A stretch of DNA of 64,000 nt from Flavivirga jejuensis (GCF_030540765.1 NZ_JAUOEL010000008.1:310001-374000); one strand, 5' to 3'. Shown: positions 23,430-32,574, counted from the first letter of the stretch. Notes: a model not told the origin generated them from the sequence alone. Made by a program: numbers and translations.

Positions 23430-24362
23430 TTATTTCACATCCATCAACTCAACATCAAAAATAAGAGTTGCATCTGGTGGTATAACGCCTCCTGCTCCTC
23501 TACTTCCATATCCTAAATGGCTTGGTATTACGAAACGTGCTTTATCACCTACTTTTAGTAAACCTACACCTTCATCCCAACCAGCAATAACTTGACCAGT
23601 ACCTAATGAGAAATCAATTGGCTCGTTACGTTTGTATGACGAATCGAAAACAGTTCCATCTGCTAATTGTCCTTTATAATGAACTGATACTGTTTTACCA
23701 GTCTCTGCATTTACCCCACTACCTTCTTGAATTATTTGATATCTTAAACCACTATCTGTTTTATTAAAACCAGTAGCAATTTTGTCTAATTCTCCTTCAG
23801 CCGCTTGTTTTGCTGCTGCTAATCTTTTCTCTCTAGATCCTTCAAAAGTTCTAAAAGCCTCAATAGCATTGTAAGCTTCCGCATCACTACCTACACGAAT
23901 TATCTCTAAACTATTAATAGAATCATCCTGCGTTATAGCATCAACAATATCTTGTCCTTCTTTTACTTTACCAAAAACTGTATGATTATTATCTAACCAT
24001 GGTGTTTCAACATGAGTGATAAAAAACTGACTTCCGTTGGTTCCTGGTCCAGCATTTGCCATTGATAAAATCCCAGGAGCATCGTGTTTTAAATCTGGAT
24101 GAAATTCATCATCAAATTGATATCCTGGATTTCCAGAACCTGTACCTTGTGGACAGCCTCCTTGAATCATAAAATCTGGAATAACTCTATGGAATTTTAA
24201 ACCATCGTAATAAGGTGTTCCTTGAGGTTTTACTTTATTTTCAAGATTCCCTTCTGCTAAGGCTACAAAGTTACCTACTGTTCCAGGTGTTTTCTGATAT
24301 TCTAAAGTAACAAGTATTTCTCCTTTAGTTGTATTAAATTTTGCGTATAAACCGTCTTGCAT
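23430..24362 (-). CDS. Cyclophilin-FKBP fusion peptidyl-prolyl isomerase
   Basis: This 310-residue protein has two unrelated peptidyl-prolyl isomerase domains. Residues 1-160 are a cyclophilin (KFHRVIPDFMIQGGCPQGTG, GPGTNGSQFFIT, NHTVFGKV). Residues about 160-205 are an Ala/Glu-rich helical linker. Residues 205-310 are an FKBP (VSVHYKGQLADGTVFDSSY, FSLGTGQVIAGWDEGV, FVIPSHLGYGSRGAGGVIPP). No signal peptide is seen, so it is probably cytosolic, where it would catalyse proline isomerisation during folding. Such cyclophilin-FKBP combinations are known in some flavobacteria but remain uncommon elsewhere. It is monocistronic and has its own terminator. Confidence 0.95.
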   Translation of the reverse strand: MQDGLYAKFNTTKGEILVTLEYQKTPGTVGNFVALAEGNLENKVKPQGTPYYDGLKFHRVIPDFMIQGGCPQGTGSGNPGYQFDDEFHPDLKHDAPGILSMANAGPGTNGSQFFITHVETPWLDNNHTVFGKVKEGQDIVDAITQDDSINSLEIIRVGSDAEAYNAIEAFRTFEGSREKRLAAAKQAAEGELDKIATGFNKTDSGLRYQIIQEGSGVNAETGKTVSVHYKGQLADGTVFDSSYKRNEPIDFSLGTGQVIAGWDEGVGLLKVGDKARFVIPSHLGYGSRGAGGVIPPDATLIFDVELMDVK

Positions 24363-24635
24363 TGTTCTAATTTTTAAGAAAGTGCAAAGATAGGAAACTA
24401 AGTGGAAAGTACGACGATTGTAATGTATTTCTTAAAAAAGAATATATTAAGAATATTTAAAATATGGTGGCAAGATCAAATGATAAAAACGATGTATTTG
24501 CATTGCATTTTCAGATGATCTTTATCTTTCTGTTAGTATTTTTTTAAAACATTTATCTCCTAATAATAAATATTTATACAATCATATTATGTGTTTTAAA
24601 TGAATCCCTCGAATTTTCTGTAATGAGTAAATATT

Positions 24636-26840
24636 TTAGTTTGCCACTTCACTAATAAACTTAATACGGTACAAACGTAACTCTTCATCATCATAATCTC
24701 CATCAAATTCTTCGATGGCATCATCTATACTATCTGATTCTGACTCCATAAAATAATCATGAATTTCTTCTTGCTGGTCTTCATCTAAAACATCATCAAT
24801 CCAGTAATTGATATTTAATTTAGTACCAGAATAAACAATAGCTTCCATCTCTCTAACAAAATCGCCCATAGACATCCCTTTAGACGATGCGATATCATCT
24901 AATGGTAATTTTCTATCTATATTTTGAATGATATATAACTTGTTAGCTGAATTGATTCCTGTAGATTTTACAACCAAATCATCTGGACGAACAATATCAT
25001 TTTCTTCAACATAATTAGAAATTAACTCTACAAAATCTTTACCGTATTTTTTAGCTTTTCCTTCTCCTACACCGTGAACATTTGATAATTCTGCTAAATT
25101 AATAGGATATTTTAAGGCCATATCTTCAAGTGAAGGGTCCTGGAAAATAACAAAAGGTGGTACGCTTATTTTTTTTGCATTCTTTTTACGCAAATCTTTA
25201 AGCATCTTCATTAATAATTCATCTGCTACTGCTCCACCGCCTTTCGCTGCTGTAATAATAGTGCCATCTTCTTGTTCGCCTTCAAATATGTGATCTTCGG
25301 TCATCATAAACGACAAAGGGTTCTTTATAAAAGATAGACCAGACTCATTTAACTTAATAACACCATAAGTCTCAATATCCTTTCTAAGAAATCCAGCAAC
25401 CAATACTTGTCTTAATAATGCCATCCAGTATTTATTGTCTTTCCCCTTACCTTTTCCAAAAAATGGCTGCTCATTAGTTCTATGAGAATTAATTAAAGCA
25501 TTCTCCTTACCAACAATAACATTTACCAGATCTTTAGATTTATATTTCTCGTTGGTATTTTTTATCGTTTCTAATAATAGGACAACATCTTCTTTAGCTT
25601 CGCTTTTCTTTTTTGGATGCCTAACATTATCATCCATATCGCCACCTTCCCCAGTCTTATTATCAAACTCTTCACCAAAATAGTGTAAAATAAATTTCCT
25701 TCTTGAAATAGATGTTTCTGCAAACGCAACAACTTCTTGTAATAATGCTTGTCCAATTTCTTGTTCTGCAACAGGTTTACCAGACATGAATTTTTCTAAT
25801 TTTTCAATGTCTTTATAAGCATAATACGCCAAGCAATGTCCTTCACCACCATCACGTCCTGCCCTACCAGTTTCCTGATAATAACTTTCTATACTTTTTG
25901 GAATGTCATGATGAATTACAAAACGAACGTCGGGCTTATCTATTCCCATACCGAAAGCAATAGTCGCAACAACAACATCTACATCTTCCATTAAGAATTT
26001 ATCTTGATAGCTAGATCTCGATTTTGCATCTAATCCTGCATGGTAAGGCACAGCCTTAACACCATTTACCTGGAGTACTTGAGCAAGTTCTTCTACACGT
26101 TTTCTACTTAAACAATATACAATACCAGACTTGCCATCGTTTTGTTTTATAAATCGAATTATATCTGCATCTACATTTTTCGTTTTTGGCCTAACCTCAT
26201 AATATAAATTAGGTCTATTAAAAGAGGCTTTAAAGGTTCTTGCATTACTAATCCCTAAATTCTTAATAATATCCTCTTGAACTTTAGGTGTCGCAGTTGC
26301 TGTTAAACCAATAATAGGAATATTATCACCTATTCTACTAATAATATGACGCAAATTCCTGTATTCTGGTCTAAAATCATGCCCCCATTCGCTAATACAG
26401 TGAGCCTCATCAATCGCCAAGAAAGACACTTTTACAGAACGTAAAAATTCAACATTTTCCTCTTTTGTTAAAGATTCTGGTGCCACATATAGTAATTTAG
26501 TAATCCCGTTTACTATATCTTCTTTAACACGTTTTACCTCTGTTTTATTTAATGAAGAATTTAATACATGTGCTACGCCTTCTTCATTAGAAACACCTCT
26601 TATGGCATCCACTTGGTTTTTCATTAATGCTATTAATGGAGATACCACAATAGCAGTACCCTCTTGCATTAATGCTGGTAATTGATAACATAATGATTTT
26701 CCGCCACCAGTTGGCATAATTACAAACGTATGATTTCTTGATAAGATACTTTCGATAACATCTTCTTGCAACCCCTTGAATTTATTAAATCCAAAATACT
26801 TCTTGAGAGCAGAGTGCAAGTCACTTTTTGCTATTAACAT
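24636..26840 (-). CDS. recQ: RecQ ATP-dependent DNA helicase
   Basis: This 734-residue RecQ family 3'-5' DNA helicase has Walker A TGGGKS (44-49), DEAH at 144-147 with the RecQ aromatic-rich loop (AHCISEWGHDFRPEY), and motif VI GRAGRDGG. A zinc-binding/RQC region and an HRDC domain follow near residues 555-635. Its acidic C-terminal tail is rich in Asp and Glu. Length fits the Bacteroidota form. It acts in recombination and fork repair. It is divergent from kdsD with a 201-bp shared upstream region, an arrangement common in flavobacteria. The 273-bp gap downstream shows nothing I can support. Confidence 0.95.
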   Translation of the reverse strand: MLIAKSDLHSALKKYFGFNKFKGLQEDVIESILSRNHTFVIMPTGGGKSLCYQLPALMQEGTAIVVSPLIALMKNQVDAIRGVSNEEGVAHVLNSSLNKTEVKRVKEDIVNGITKLLYVAPESLTKEENVEFLRSVKVSFLAIDEAHCISEWGHDFRPEYRNLRHIISRIGDNIPIIGLTATATPKVQEDIIKNLGISNARTFKASFNRPNLYYEVRPKTKNVDADIIRFIKQNDGKSGIVYCLSRKRVEELAQVLQVNGVKAVPYHAGLDAKSRSSYQDKFLMEDVDVVVATIAFGMGIDKPDVRFVIHHDIPKSIESYYQETGRAGRDGGEGHCLAYYAYKDIEKLEKFMSGKPVAEQEIGQALLQEVVAFAETSISRRKFILHYFGEEFDNKTGEGGDMDDNVRHPKKKSEAKEDVVLLLETIKNTNEKYKSKDLVNVIVGKENALINSHRTNEQPFFGKGKGKDNKYWMALLRQVLVAGFLRKDIETYGVIKLNESGLSFIKNPLSFMMTEDHIFEGEQEDGTIITAAKGGGAVADELLMKMLKDLRKKNAKKISVPPFVIFQDPSLEDMALKYPINLAELSNVHGVGEGKAKKYGKDFVELISNYVEENDIVRPDDLVVKSTGINSANKLYIIQNIDRKLPLDDIASSKGMSMGDFVREMEAIVYSGTKLNINYWIDDVLDEDQQEEIHDYFMESESDSIDDAIEEFDGDYDDEELRLYRIKFISEVAN

Positions 26841-27041
26841 GAATTGTATAAAAATTTATTTACTTAATATCGTACACTAAAATATTAAAACTTTCTTGAT
26901 TAATTTAATAGTGTATTTAGAGATCCCCTCATTTTTTTTTCGTTAGTTTTGTAACGAAAATCCAAATTACAATAAATTTTAATTTGACTACCATTAAAGA
27001 TAATAAAATCTTTAAAATCATCAACTAAAAAGACATAAATT

Positions 27042-28007
27042 TTGAATAGTACTAATTCTATCATTCAAACTGCAAAATTAACTATTGAAACAGAAAGTCA
27101 AGCCATTTCAAATTTATCTGGCTTAATAACAGATGATTTTGCTGATGCTGTACAACTTATTTATAACTCTAAAGGACGTGTAATTATTACAGGAATTGGA
27201 AAAAGTGCTATAATTGCTAATAAAATTGTAGCTACATTAAATTCGACAGGAACGCCTTCTATTTTTATGCATGCTGCAGATGCTATACATGGTGATTTAG
27301 GACTTATCCTTAAAGACGATGTTGTTATTTGCATTTCTAAAAGTGGAAACACCCCAGAAATTAAAGTTTTAATACCATTAATAAAGAGTGCTAATAATAA
27401 AATGATTGCTATAACGGGAAATAAAGATTCTTTTTTAGGGCAACAAGTTGATTATGTTTTGAATGCTTTTGTTGAAAAAGAGGCTTGTCCAAATAACTTA
27501 GCTCCAACTACAAGTACTACAGCCCAGTTGGTTATTGGCGATGCACTTGCTATTTGCTTATTAGAACTACGGGGGTTTTCTAGCAATGATTTTGCAAAAT
27601 ATCACCCTGGAGGGGCGTTAGGAAAAAAATTATATTTGCGCGTTCAAGATATATCATCGGTAAACGAAAAACCTAAAGTGACCCCAACTACAAACATAAA
27701 AGATATTATCATTGAGATCACTGAAAAGATGCTAGGTGTTACTGCTGTTGTGGAAAATGATAAAATTGCTGGTATTATAACTGATGGAGATTTGCGTAGA
27801 ATGTTAAGCAAAGTTGATGATTTCGCGTCATTAACTGCTACAGATATTATGGGTACTAACCCAAAACGCATTAATGCCGAAGCTATGGCAATTGAAGCTT
27901 TGGAGGTTATGGAAACAAATGGCATTTCTCAATTACTAGTTGAAGAAAACGGTAACTATGCAGGTGTGATTCATTTACACGATTTAATAAAAGAGGGTAT
28001 TATATAA
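27042..28007 (+). CDS. kdsD: Arabinose-5-phosphate isomerase KdsD/KpsF
   Basis: This 321-residue protein catalyses ribulose-5-phosphate to arabinose-5-phosphate, the first step to Kdo for lipopolysaccharide. The SIS domain lies at about 30-170 (GRVIITGIGKSAIIANKIVA; ISKSGNTPEIK; the conserved AADAIHGDLG). Two CBS domains follow (about 200-320). The start is TTG: no ATG lies before residue 75 and the start region matches the family. It overlaps the tatC start by one base (TAATG), so the two are translationally coupled. In some bacteria such enzymes belong to capsule loci, but this one is in the housekeeping position next to recQ. Confidence 0.93.
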   Translation: MNSTNSIIQTAKLTIETESQAISNLSGLITDDFADAVQLIYNSKGRVIITGIGKSAIIANKIVATLNSTGTPSIFMHAADAIHGDLGLILKDDVVICISKSGNTPEIKVLIPLIKSANNKMIAITGNKDSFLGQQVDYVLNAFVEKEACPNNLAPTTSTTAQLVIGDALAICLLELRGFSSNDFAKYHPGGALGKKLYLRVQDISSVNEKPKVTPTTNIKDIIIEITEKMLGVTAVVENDKIAGIITDGDLRRMLSKVDDFASLTATDIMGTNPKRINAEAMAIEALEVMETNGISQLLVEENGNYAGVIHLHDLIKEGII

Positions 28008-28831
28008 TGGCAAAAAAAAATATAAATGAGATGTCTTTTTTAGATCATCTTGAAGATTTAAGATGGCATTTAATTAGAATCTGTTTAGCAATAGTAATTG
28101 TTGCTACGTTAGCTTTTATTTTTAGTAGGTTTATATTCGAAGCTATTATTTTTGCACCATTAGAAATGGGGTTTCCAACTTATGATTTTTTATGCAAAAC
28201 AGCAACATTTATAAATTTAGACACTACTTTTTGTAATGATGAAGTTCCTATAATATTACAAAACAGAACCATGGCTGGTCAGTTTTCGGCAGATATATGG
28301 ACGGCTATACTAGCTGGTTTTATTATTTCGTTCCCATATATTATTTATCAGTTATGGAAATTTATTAGTCCTGGTTTACATGATAATGAACGAAAACATT
28401 CCCGCGGTTTTATCATTATTTCATCTCTGTTATTCTTTACAGGTGCTTTATTTGGTTATTATATAGTGACACCTCTATCTATTAATTTTTTAGCAAACTA
28501 TAGTATTTCAACTAAGGTCGACAATCAAATAGACATTGGTAATTTTATAGCCTTGGTGAGATCGTCTGTTTTAGCTTCTGGCTTAATTTTCGAGCTTCCT
28601 ATTATCATTTATTTCTTAACTAAAATAGGATTGGTAACGCCAGAATTTTTAAAAAAATACAGAAAATATGCTTTAGTACTTGTTTTGATTCTTTCAGCTA
28701 TTATAACACCTCCCGATATTGTTAGTCAGATAATTGTAGCAATTCCTCTTCTAATTTTATATCAAGCGAGTATTTATATTTCTAAAATTGTTATTAGAAA
28801 TCAAAAACGAAAAGAAAAAAAACATGCCTGA
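28007..28831 (+). CDS. tatC: TatC, twin-arginine translocase
   Basis: This 274-residue TatC is the receptor subunit of the twin-arginine translocase in the inner membrane. It starts with the family phrase MSFLDHLEDLRWHLIRI and contains LWKFISPGLHDNERK, FGYYIVTPLSINF and the C-terminal SAIITPPDIVSQ. Six membrane spans are expected. TatC sits between kdsD (1-bp overlap) and the AhpD-like gene (8-bp overlap). A tatA/B gene is not in this window. The tail is very lysine-rich. Confidence 0.95.
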   Translation: MAKKNINEMSFLDHLEDLRWHLIRICLAIVIVATLAFIFSRFIFEAIIFAPLEMGFPTYDFLCKTATFINLDTTFCNDEVPIILQNRTMAGQFSADIWTAILAGFIISFPYIIYQLWKFISPGLHDNERKHSRGFIIISSLLFFTGALFGYYIVTPLSINFLANYSISTKVDNQIDIGNFIALVRSSVLASGLIFELPIIIYFLTKIGLVTPEFLKKYRKYALVLVLILSAIITPPDIVSQIIVAIPLLILYQASIYISKIVIRNQKRKEKKHA

Positions 28832-29168
28832 TATAGTAAATGAATTCAATGAATATCGTTCTAAAATGAACGATAAAATTTTAGCAGATAATAATAAGGT
28901 AATAAAACGCATCTTTAATTTAGATACTAACGCTTACGCGGAAGGTGCTTTAGATGTTAAAACCAAAGAACTTTTAGGCTTGGTAGCTTCTGCCGTTTTA
29001 CGATGCGATGATTGTATAAAATACCACATGGAAGCTAGTTATAAAATAGGTTTAAAAAAGGAAGAAGTTGTTGAAGCATTAAGTATAGCAACCTTAGTTG
29101 GTGGTACTATTGTTATTCCTCATTTGCGTCGTGCTTATGAATTTTGGGACGCCTTAGAAGCTCAATAA
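28824..29168 (+). CDS. Carboxymuconolactone decarboxylase (AhpD-like) protein
   Basis: This 114-residue protein belongs to the carboxymuconolactone decarboxylase / AhpD-like superfamily. The redox motif CDDC is in the phrase VLRCDDCIKYHMEASYKIGL and the conserved His follows three residues after the second Cys, as in AhpD-like proteins. I chose the ATG at 28824, inside the tatC 3' end, because MPDIVNEFNEYRSKMN matches family starts; a longer frame from 28788 would begin with a non-ATG codon. It is probably a cytosolic thiol-disulfide or peroxide-related protein. The position after tatC is common in flavobacteria, suggesting co-transcription rather than shared function. Confidence 0.88.
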   Translation: MPDIVNEFNEYRSKMNDKILADNNKVIKRIFNLDTNAYAEGALDVKTKELLGLVASAVLRCDDCIKYHMEASYKIGLKKEEVVEALSIATLVGGTIVIPHLRRAYEFWDALEAQ

Positions 29169-29301
29169 AAGCTATGTATGAATGTGTCTTTTAAGTTTTA
29201 TAAACCTAGATCAAAGGTGAAAATGACAATTTCAAAAGTAACCCTACGTTATACACAGCGTAATACTTTTTCAATTAAATAAAAATTACGTTATTGCAAT
29301 T

Positions 29302-30042
29302 ATGATTTTAAAAGCTGAAAATTTAATGAAGTCCTATAGCGGACGAAAAGTGGTTAAAGATGTTTCTCTTGAAGTAAAACAAGGTGAAATTGTTGGACTT
29401 TTAGGACCTAATGGTGCTGGAAAAACCACATCTTTTTACATGATTGTTGGCTTAATAAAACCCAATGGCGGTCATATTTTTTTAGATAATACTGAAATTA
29501 CAAAATACCCGATGTACAAACGTGCGCAAAATGGTATTGGGTATTTAGCACAAGAGGCTTCTGTTTTTAGAAAACTAAGTATCGAAGATAATATTTTAAG
29601 TGTTTTGCAACTTACTAAGCTTAGTAAAAAGGAACAAAACGATAAAATGGAGTCACTTATTGAAGAATTTGGTTTAGGACATATTCGTAAAAGTCGTGGT
29701 GATTTATTATCAGGAGGTGAACGCCGCCGTACGGAAATCGCTCGTGCTTTAGCAACCGACCCTAGTTTTATTTTATTAGATGAGCCATTTGCAGGTGTAG
29801 ATCCTGTGGCAGTTGAGGACATACAACGTATTGTTGCACAACTTACCAAAAAGAATATTGGTATTTTAATTACCGATCATAACGTTCAAGAAACGCTTGC
29901 TATTACAGATAGAACATACTTAATGTTTGAAGGTGGTATTTTAAAACATGGCATCCCTGAAGATCTTGCTAATGATGAAATGGTACGTAAAGTATATTTA
30001 GGTCAAAATTTCGAACTTCGTAAGAAGAGGATTCGAGATTAG
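29302..30042 (+). CDS. lptB: LptB, LPS export ATPase
   Basis: This 246-residue ABC ATPase is LptB, the cytosolic motor of the lipopolysaccharide transport machine LptB2FG. Walker A is GPNGAGKTT (35-43), the signature [15 protein letters not shown] and the Walker [13 protein letters not shown] with the catalytic Glu present. The family-specific phrases [15 protein letters not shown] and [10 protein letters not shown] are intact. It follows the AhpD-like gene after 133 bp, so it may have its own promoter. lptF/G are elsewhere. Confidence 0.95.
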   Translation: MILKAENLMKSYSGRKVVKDVSLEVKQGEIVGLLGPNGAGKTTSFYMIVGLIKPNGGHIFLDNTEITKYPMYKRAQNGIGYLAQEASVFRKLSIEDNILSVLQLTKLSKKEQNDKMESLIEEFGLGHIRKSRGDLLSGGERRRTEIARALATDPSFILLDEPFAGVDPVAVEDIQRIVAQLTKKNIGILITDHNVQETLAITDRTYLMFEGGILKHGIPEDLANDEMVRKVYLGQNFELRKKRIRD

Positions 30043-30484
30043 GCACTAAGTCCGTTTGGTTATTTCTCACTTCTCCTGTGTTGTTTGCCATTCTTACATA
30101 GGCAGGAATCCACTTGAGTATTATAAATATTAAATCTACTTCTGTTTTTTATTCGGGTAGGCAAATCCAATCTTTGGACAATCTTTCCTAATAGTAGGAT
30201 TATCTTTTTCTACTAAGCAGTCTCTCTATCTTCATTTAAAAAAACTAATTAAAAATAAGCTGTTGTGCTTTTTGATTTTTTGGGCTAAATTAACTGTCAG
30301 TTTGAGTGAATTTCATTTAAAATGCACAACGGGTTAAAAATATAACCTTTATAAGTTTTCCTTTTTCTTCTTTTTTACTTTAAACACATATTTTACTCAC
30401 CTTTTGGATCATAGTTGTATGAATCAAAAAGCAATTCTACATAAAATAACATTAAAATATTTTTAAATATCGAAAATTTAACTA
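30043..30484. other. Gene-free stretch between lptB and SPFH gene
   Basis: I see no credible reading frame here. The left half contains a TAGGCAGGAATCC phrase of a kind common in flavobacterial intergenic repeats; the right half is plain AT-rich sequence leading into the SPFH promoter. Confidence 0.6.
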
Positions 30485-30491
30485 TATCTTT

Positions 30492-30512
30492 ATGATATCA
30501 AAATAATATCAT
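30492..30512 (+). promoter_or_regulatory. Candidate operator of the SPFH-RHH operon
   Basis: A perfect inverted repeat, ATGATAT-N7-ATATCAT, ends 20 bp before the SPFH start codon. A TATCTTTA sequence at 30485-30492, one base off the TAnnTTTG -7 consensus, overlaps its left edge, so a bound repressor would cover the start of transcription. The ribbon-helix-helix protein encoded by the second gene is an obvious candidate ligand. Confidence 0.5.
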
Positions 30513-30532
30513 TTTAAATTAATAATAGACTT

Positions 30533-31393
30533 ATGAAATCAGAAAAAATAATCACACCAACAGATGGCTATTCAATGCTATTTATTTTTTTTATTACGCT
30601 TTTTGGAAGCATTACAATAGTAATTTTAACTGGAAGTTTATTCTTTTTAATCCCTTTTATTATTTCTGCTTTCTTATTTAAAGGCTTCATTATGGTTCAG
30701 CCAAATAACTCTATAGTATTATTGTTATTCGGAAAGTATGTAGGGACAATTAACAAAAATGGTTTCTATTGGATAATTCCATTTTACACTAGCAAGAAGA
30801 TTTCGCTACGCGCTCGTAATTTTGATAGCGAGCGTTTAAAAGTAAATGATAAACTAGGGAACCCAATTATGATTAGCACGATACTCGTTTGGAGAGTAAA
30901 AGACACTTACAAAGCATCCTTTGACATTGATAATTATGAAAATTTTGTTAAAGTACAGACAGATGCAGCTGTTAGAAAACTGGCAAGTATGTATCCATAC
31001 GATAATTTCGCTGATGAAGGTCATACAGAAGATATTACGCTACGTTCTAGCGTTAATGAAGTTAGTGAAGCTTTAGAAAAAGAAATTGATGAACGCTTAT
31101 CAATTGCTGGTATTGAAGTATTAGAAGCAAGAATAGGCTATTTAGCCTATGCACAGGAAATTGCAAATGCGATGTTAAAACGCCAACAAGCAACAGCTAT
31201 AGTTGCTGCAAGACATAAAATTGTAGAAGGGGCTGTAAGTATGGTTGAAATGGCTCTTCAAGAATTAGGAAAGAAAAACATTGTGGACTTAGACGAAGAA
31301 CGAAAAGCTGCTATGGTTAGTAATCTTCTGGTTATACTTTGTGGTGATAAAGACGCTTCTCCTGTTTTAAATACTGGTACTTTAAACCAATAA
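30533..31393 (+). CDS. SPFH/Band 7 domain membrane protein
   Basis: This 286-residue protein has two hydrophobic segments at about 15-50 and an SPFH/Band 7 (stomatin, prohibitin, flotillin) domain at about 50-230: the sequence FIMVQPNNSIVLLLFGKYVG, then DKLGNPIMISTILVWRVKD and IDERLSIAGIEVLEARIGYL. SPFH proteins form large ring or cage assemblies on the membrane and organise proteases and lipid domains. The C-terminal 50 residues are helical. It is followed by a small RHH protein gene, a pairing seen in several phyla. The role of this SPFH subgroup is unknown. Its transcript would carry dispersed element B before the RHH gene. Confidence 0.9.
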   Translation: MKSEKIITPTDGYSMLFIFFITLFGSITIVILTGSLFFLIPFIISAFLFKGFIMVQPNNSIVLLLFGKYVGTINKNGFYWIIPFYTSKKISLRARNFDSERLKVNDKLGNPIMISTILVWRVKDTYKASFDIDNYENFVKVQTDAAVRKLASMYPYDNFADEGHTEDITLRSSVNEVSEALEKEIDERLSIAGIEVLEARIGYLAYAQEIANAMLKRQQATAIVAARHKIVEGAVSMVEMALQELGKKNIVDLDEERKAAMVSNLLVILCGDKDASPVLNTGTLNQ

Positions 31394-31409
31394 TAATTGG
31401 TATTAAATA

Positions 31410-31530
31410 GATCCCGCTAAATGCTGAAACTAGTTCAATACAAGAAGCGGGATTAGCCTGCCACAACAAAGGCGTGGTTCAACTTACAATTTTGAATGCG
31501 TCTTATAGACTTTTCAAAATTGAGTTTCAC
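31410..31530. repeat. Dispersed intergenic element B, copy 2
   Basis: This is the second copy of the element at 14388-14486, with the identical 24-bp core at 31476-31499. This copy contains a longer hairpin, CCCGCT (31413-31418) with AGCGGG (31445-31450), missing from copy 1, and the arms AATTTTGAA / TTCAAAATT. It lies inside the likely SPFH-RHH operon, 17 bp after the SPFH stop. Confidence 0.8.
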
Positions 31531-31582
31531 TAATAAATAATACATTTGTATTTTAAATTTATATAAATAATTAATAAATCAA

Positions 31583-31759
31583 ATGGCTAAAAAAAAGGCT
31601 TTTGCATTACGAATAAATGAAGATATGCTCAAAGCTATAGAAAAATGGGCTGCGGATGAATTCCGCAGCACTAATGGTCAAATTGAATGGATGCTAAATG
31701 AAAGCTTAAAAAAAGCTAAACGTAATCCTAAAAATAAAGATTCAAATTTAGACAAATAA
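31583..31759 (+). CDS. Small Arc-type ribbon-helix-helix protein
   Basis: This 58-residue protein starts at the ATG at 31583 and ends with TAA at 31757-31759. The sequence KKKAFALRINEDMLKAIEKW matches the beta strand and first helix of the Arc/MetJ ribbon-helix-helix fold, and STNGQIEWMLNESLKKA matches the second helix. The tail is basic. It is probably a dimeric DNA-binding protein. In several bacteria a protein of this type follows an SPFH gene. Here it is 189 bp downstream of one, in the same direction, with a repeat element between. It could repress its own operon through the palindrome at 30492-30512. No toxin is apparent. Confidence 0.88.
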   Translation: MAKKKAFALRINEDMLKAIEKWAADEFRSTNGQIEWMLNESLKKAKRNPKNKDSNLDK

Positions 31760-31769
31760 AAAATTTCTG

Positions 31770-31977
31770 GAAACCAACTATTTTCGAGGCAGAGCCATAT
31801 TTCATTGGTTTCATACCCAATCAAGTTGATCACAACAGGTTTTGACCTAAAAGGTTAAAACCAAAATTCTATATTTTACCTCTCCCAGAACTGCTAAAAA
31901 AAGCAGTTCTGGTAGCTCCAAAGGAGAGGTGACATTCGAAACCTCACACAGAGCGTCGAGGAATTCTTTACTTCAGA
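31770..31977. repeat. Dispersed multi-hairpin element A, copy 2
   Basis: This is the second copy of the element at 21857-22036. The outer stem is GAAACCA/TGGTTTC (31770-31776 with 31806-31812) where copy 1 has GAAACTG/CAGTTTC, a compensatory change. GGTTTTGACCT / AGGTTAAAACC, CAGAACTGC / GCAGTTCTG (31886-31894 with 31903-31911) and a CCTC...GAGG hairpin follow. ACCTCTCC at 31879-31886 can also pair with GGAGAGGT at 31923-31930. It ends at the stop codon of the minus-strand LURP-one-like gene. Confidence 0.85.
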
Positions 31978-32574
31978 TTAACCCTTTCTTCTTTCTAAAA
32001 GAATCATCATCATTAAGCCTAAAATAATACGTTCTTCATCATCCAAATCAATATCACTTAATTTTGTAATTTGAAATTTTCTTCCAAAAAATGAAGCTTC
32101 TTTTTTTAATCTAACTATAGGCTTATTTTTTAAATCTAATACACTATAACTCGGGTTAAAAAAATAACCTGTTAATGCCCCTAAAACTGGAACTTGTCCT
32201 AATAATGAATCAAGAACTTTTACCCAGGCATTATCTTCTCTAATGTGATATTGTAATTTTTGGTGCTGGTTTATTAATTCATATTCCGTTTTCCATATAG
32301 ATTTCCATCCTTTTCGTGCAATTTTACCTATTTCGTTATTGTTTTTGTCTTTAATGCTGTAGGCAGCCGAAAAATCAATCCATCTATCTGCTTTAATTCT
32401 ATAGTTGATTTCTGTTTTACTTTCATCATTATAAATAAGAATATCTTCTTTTAGTTTAAACATCTTTTGCCTTACGTAAGCAAGTGTTATTCCTAAGGTA
32501 TCTTTTGCAATAAAATCATTTGCAAGTGTTCCAATATTAAATTTAAAATCTACGGGGTATTTAATGTCCTTCAT
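31978..32574 (-). CDS. LURP-one-like (tubby C-terminal superfamily) protein
   Basis: This 198-residue protein resembles the LURP-one-related / phospholipid-scramblase-like (tubby C-terminal) fold: alternating beta strands with LGITLAYVRQKMFKLKEDIL, YRIKADRWIDFSAAYSI and GKIARKGWKSIWKTEYEL. A glycine-rich helical stretch (LDSLLGQVPVLGALTGYF) precedes the final strands. No signal peptide is seen. The biochemical function of bacterial members is unknown; membrane or lipid contact is a guess. It is 12 bp downstream of the terC-type gene on the same strand, so the two are probably co-transcribed. Confidence 0.65.
   Translation of the reverse strand: MKDIKYPVDFKFNIGTLANDFIAKDTLGITLAYVRQKMFKLKEDILIYNDESKTEINYRIKADRWIDFSAAYSIKDKNNNEIGKIARKGWKSIWKTEYELINQHQKLQYHIREDNAWVKVLDSLLGQVPVLGALTGYFFNPSYSVLDLKNKPIVRLKKEASFFGRKFQITKLSDIDLDDEERIILGLMMMILLERRKG

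Noticed and set aside
31583-31759. Toxin-antitoxin system with the RHH protein as antitoxin
   Set aside because: No toxin-like gene is next to it; the partner is an SPFH membrane protein.
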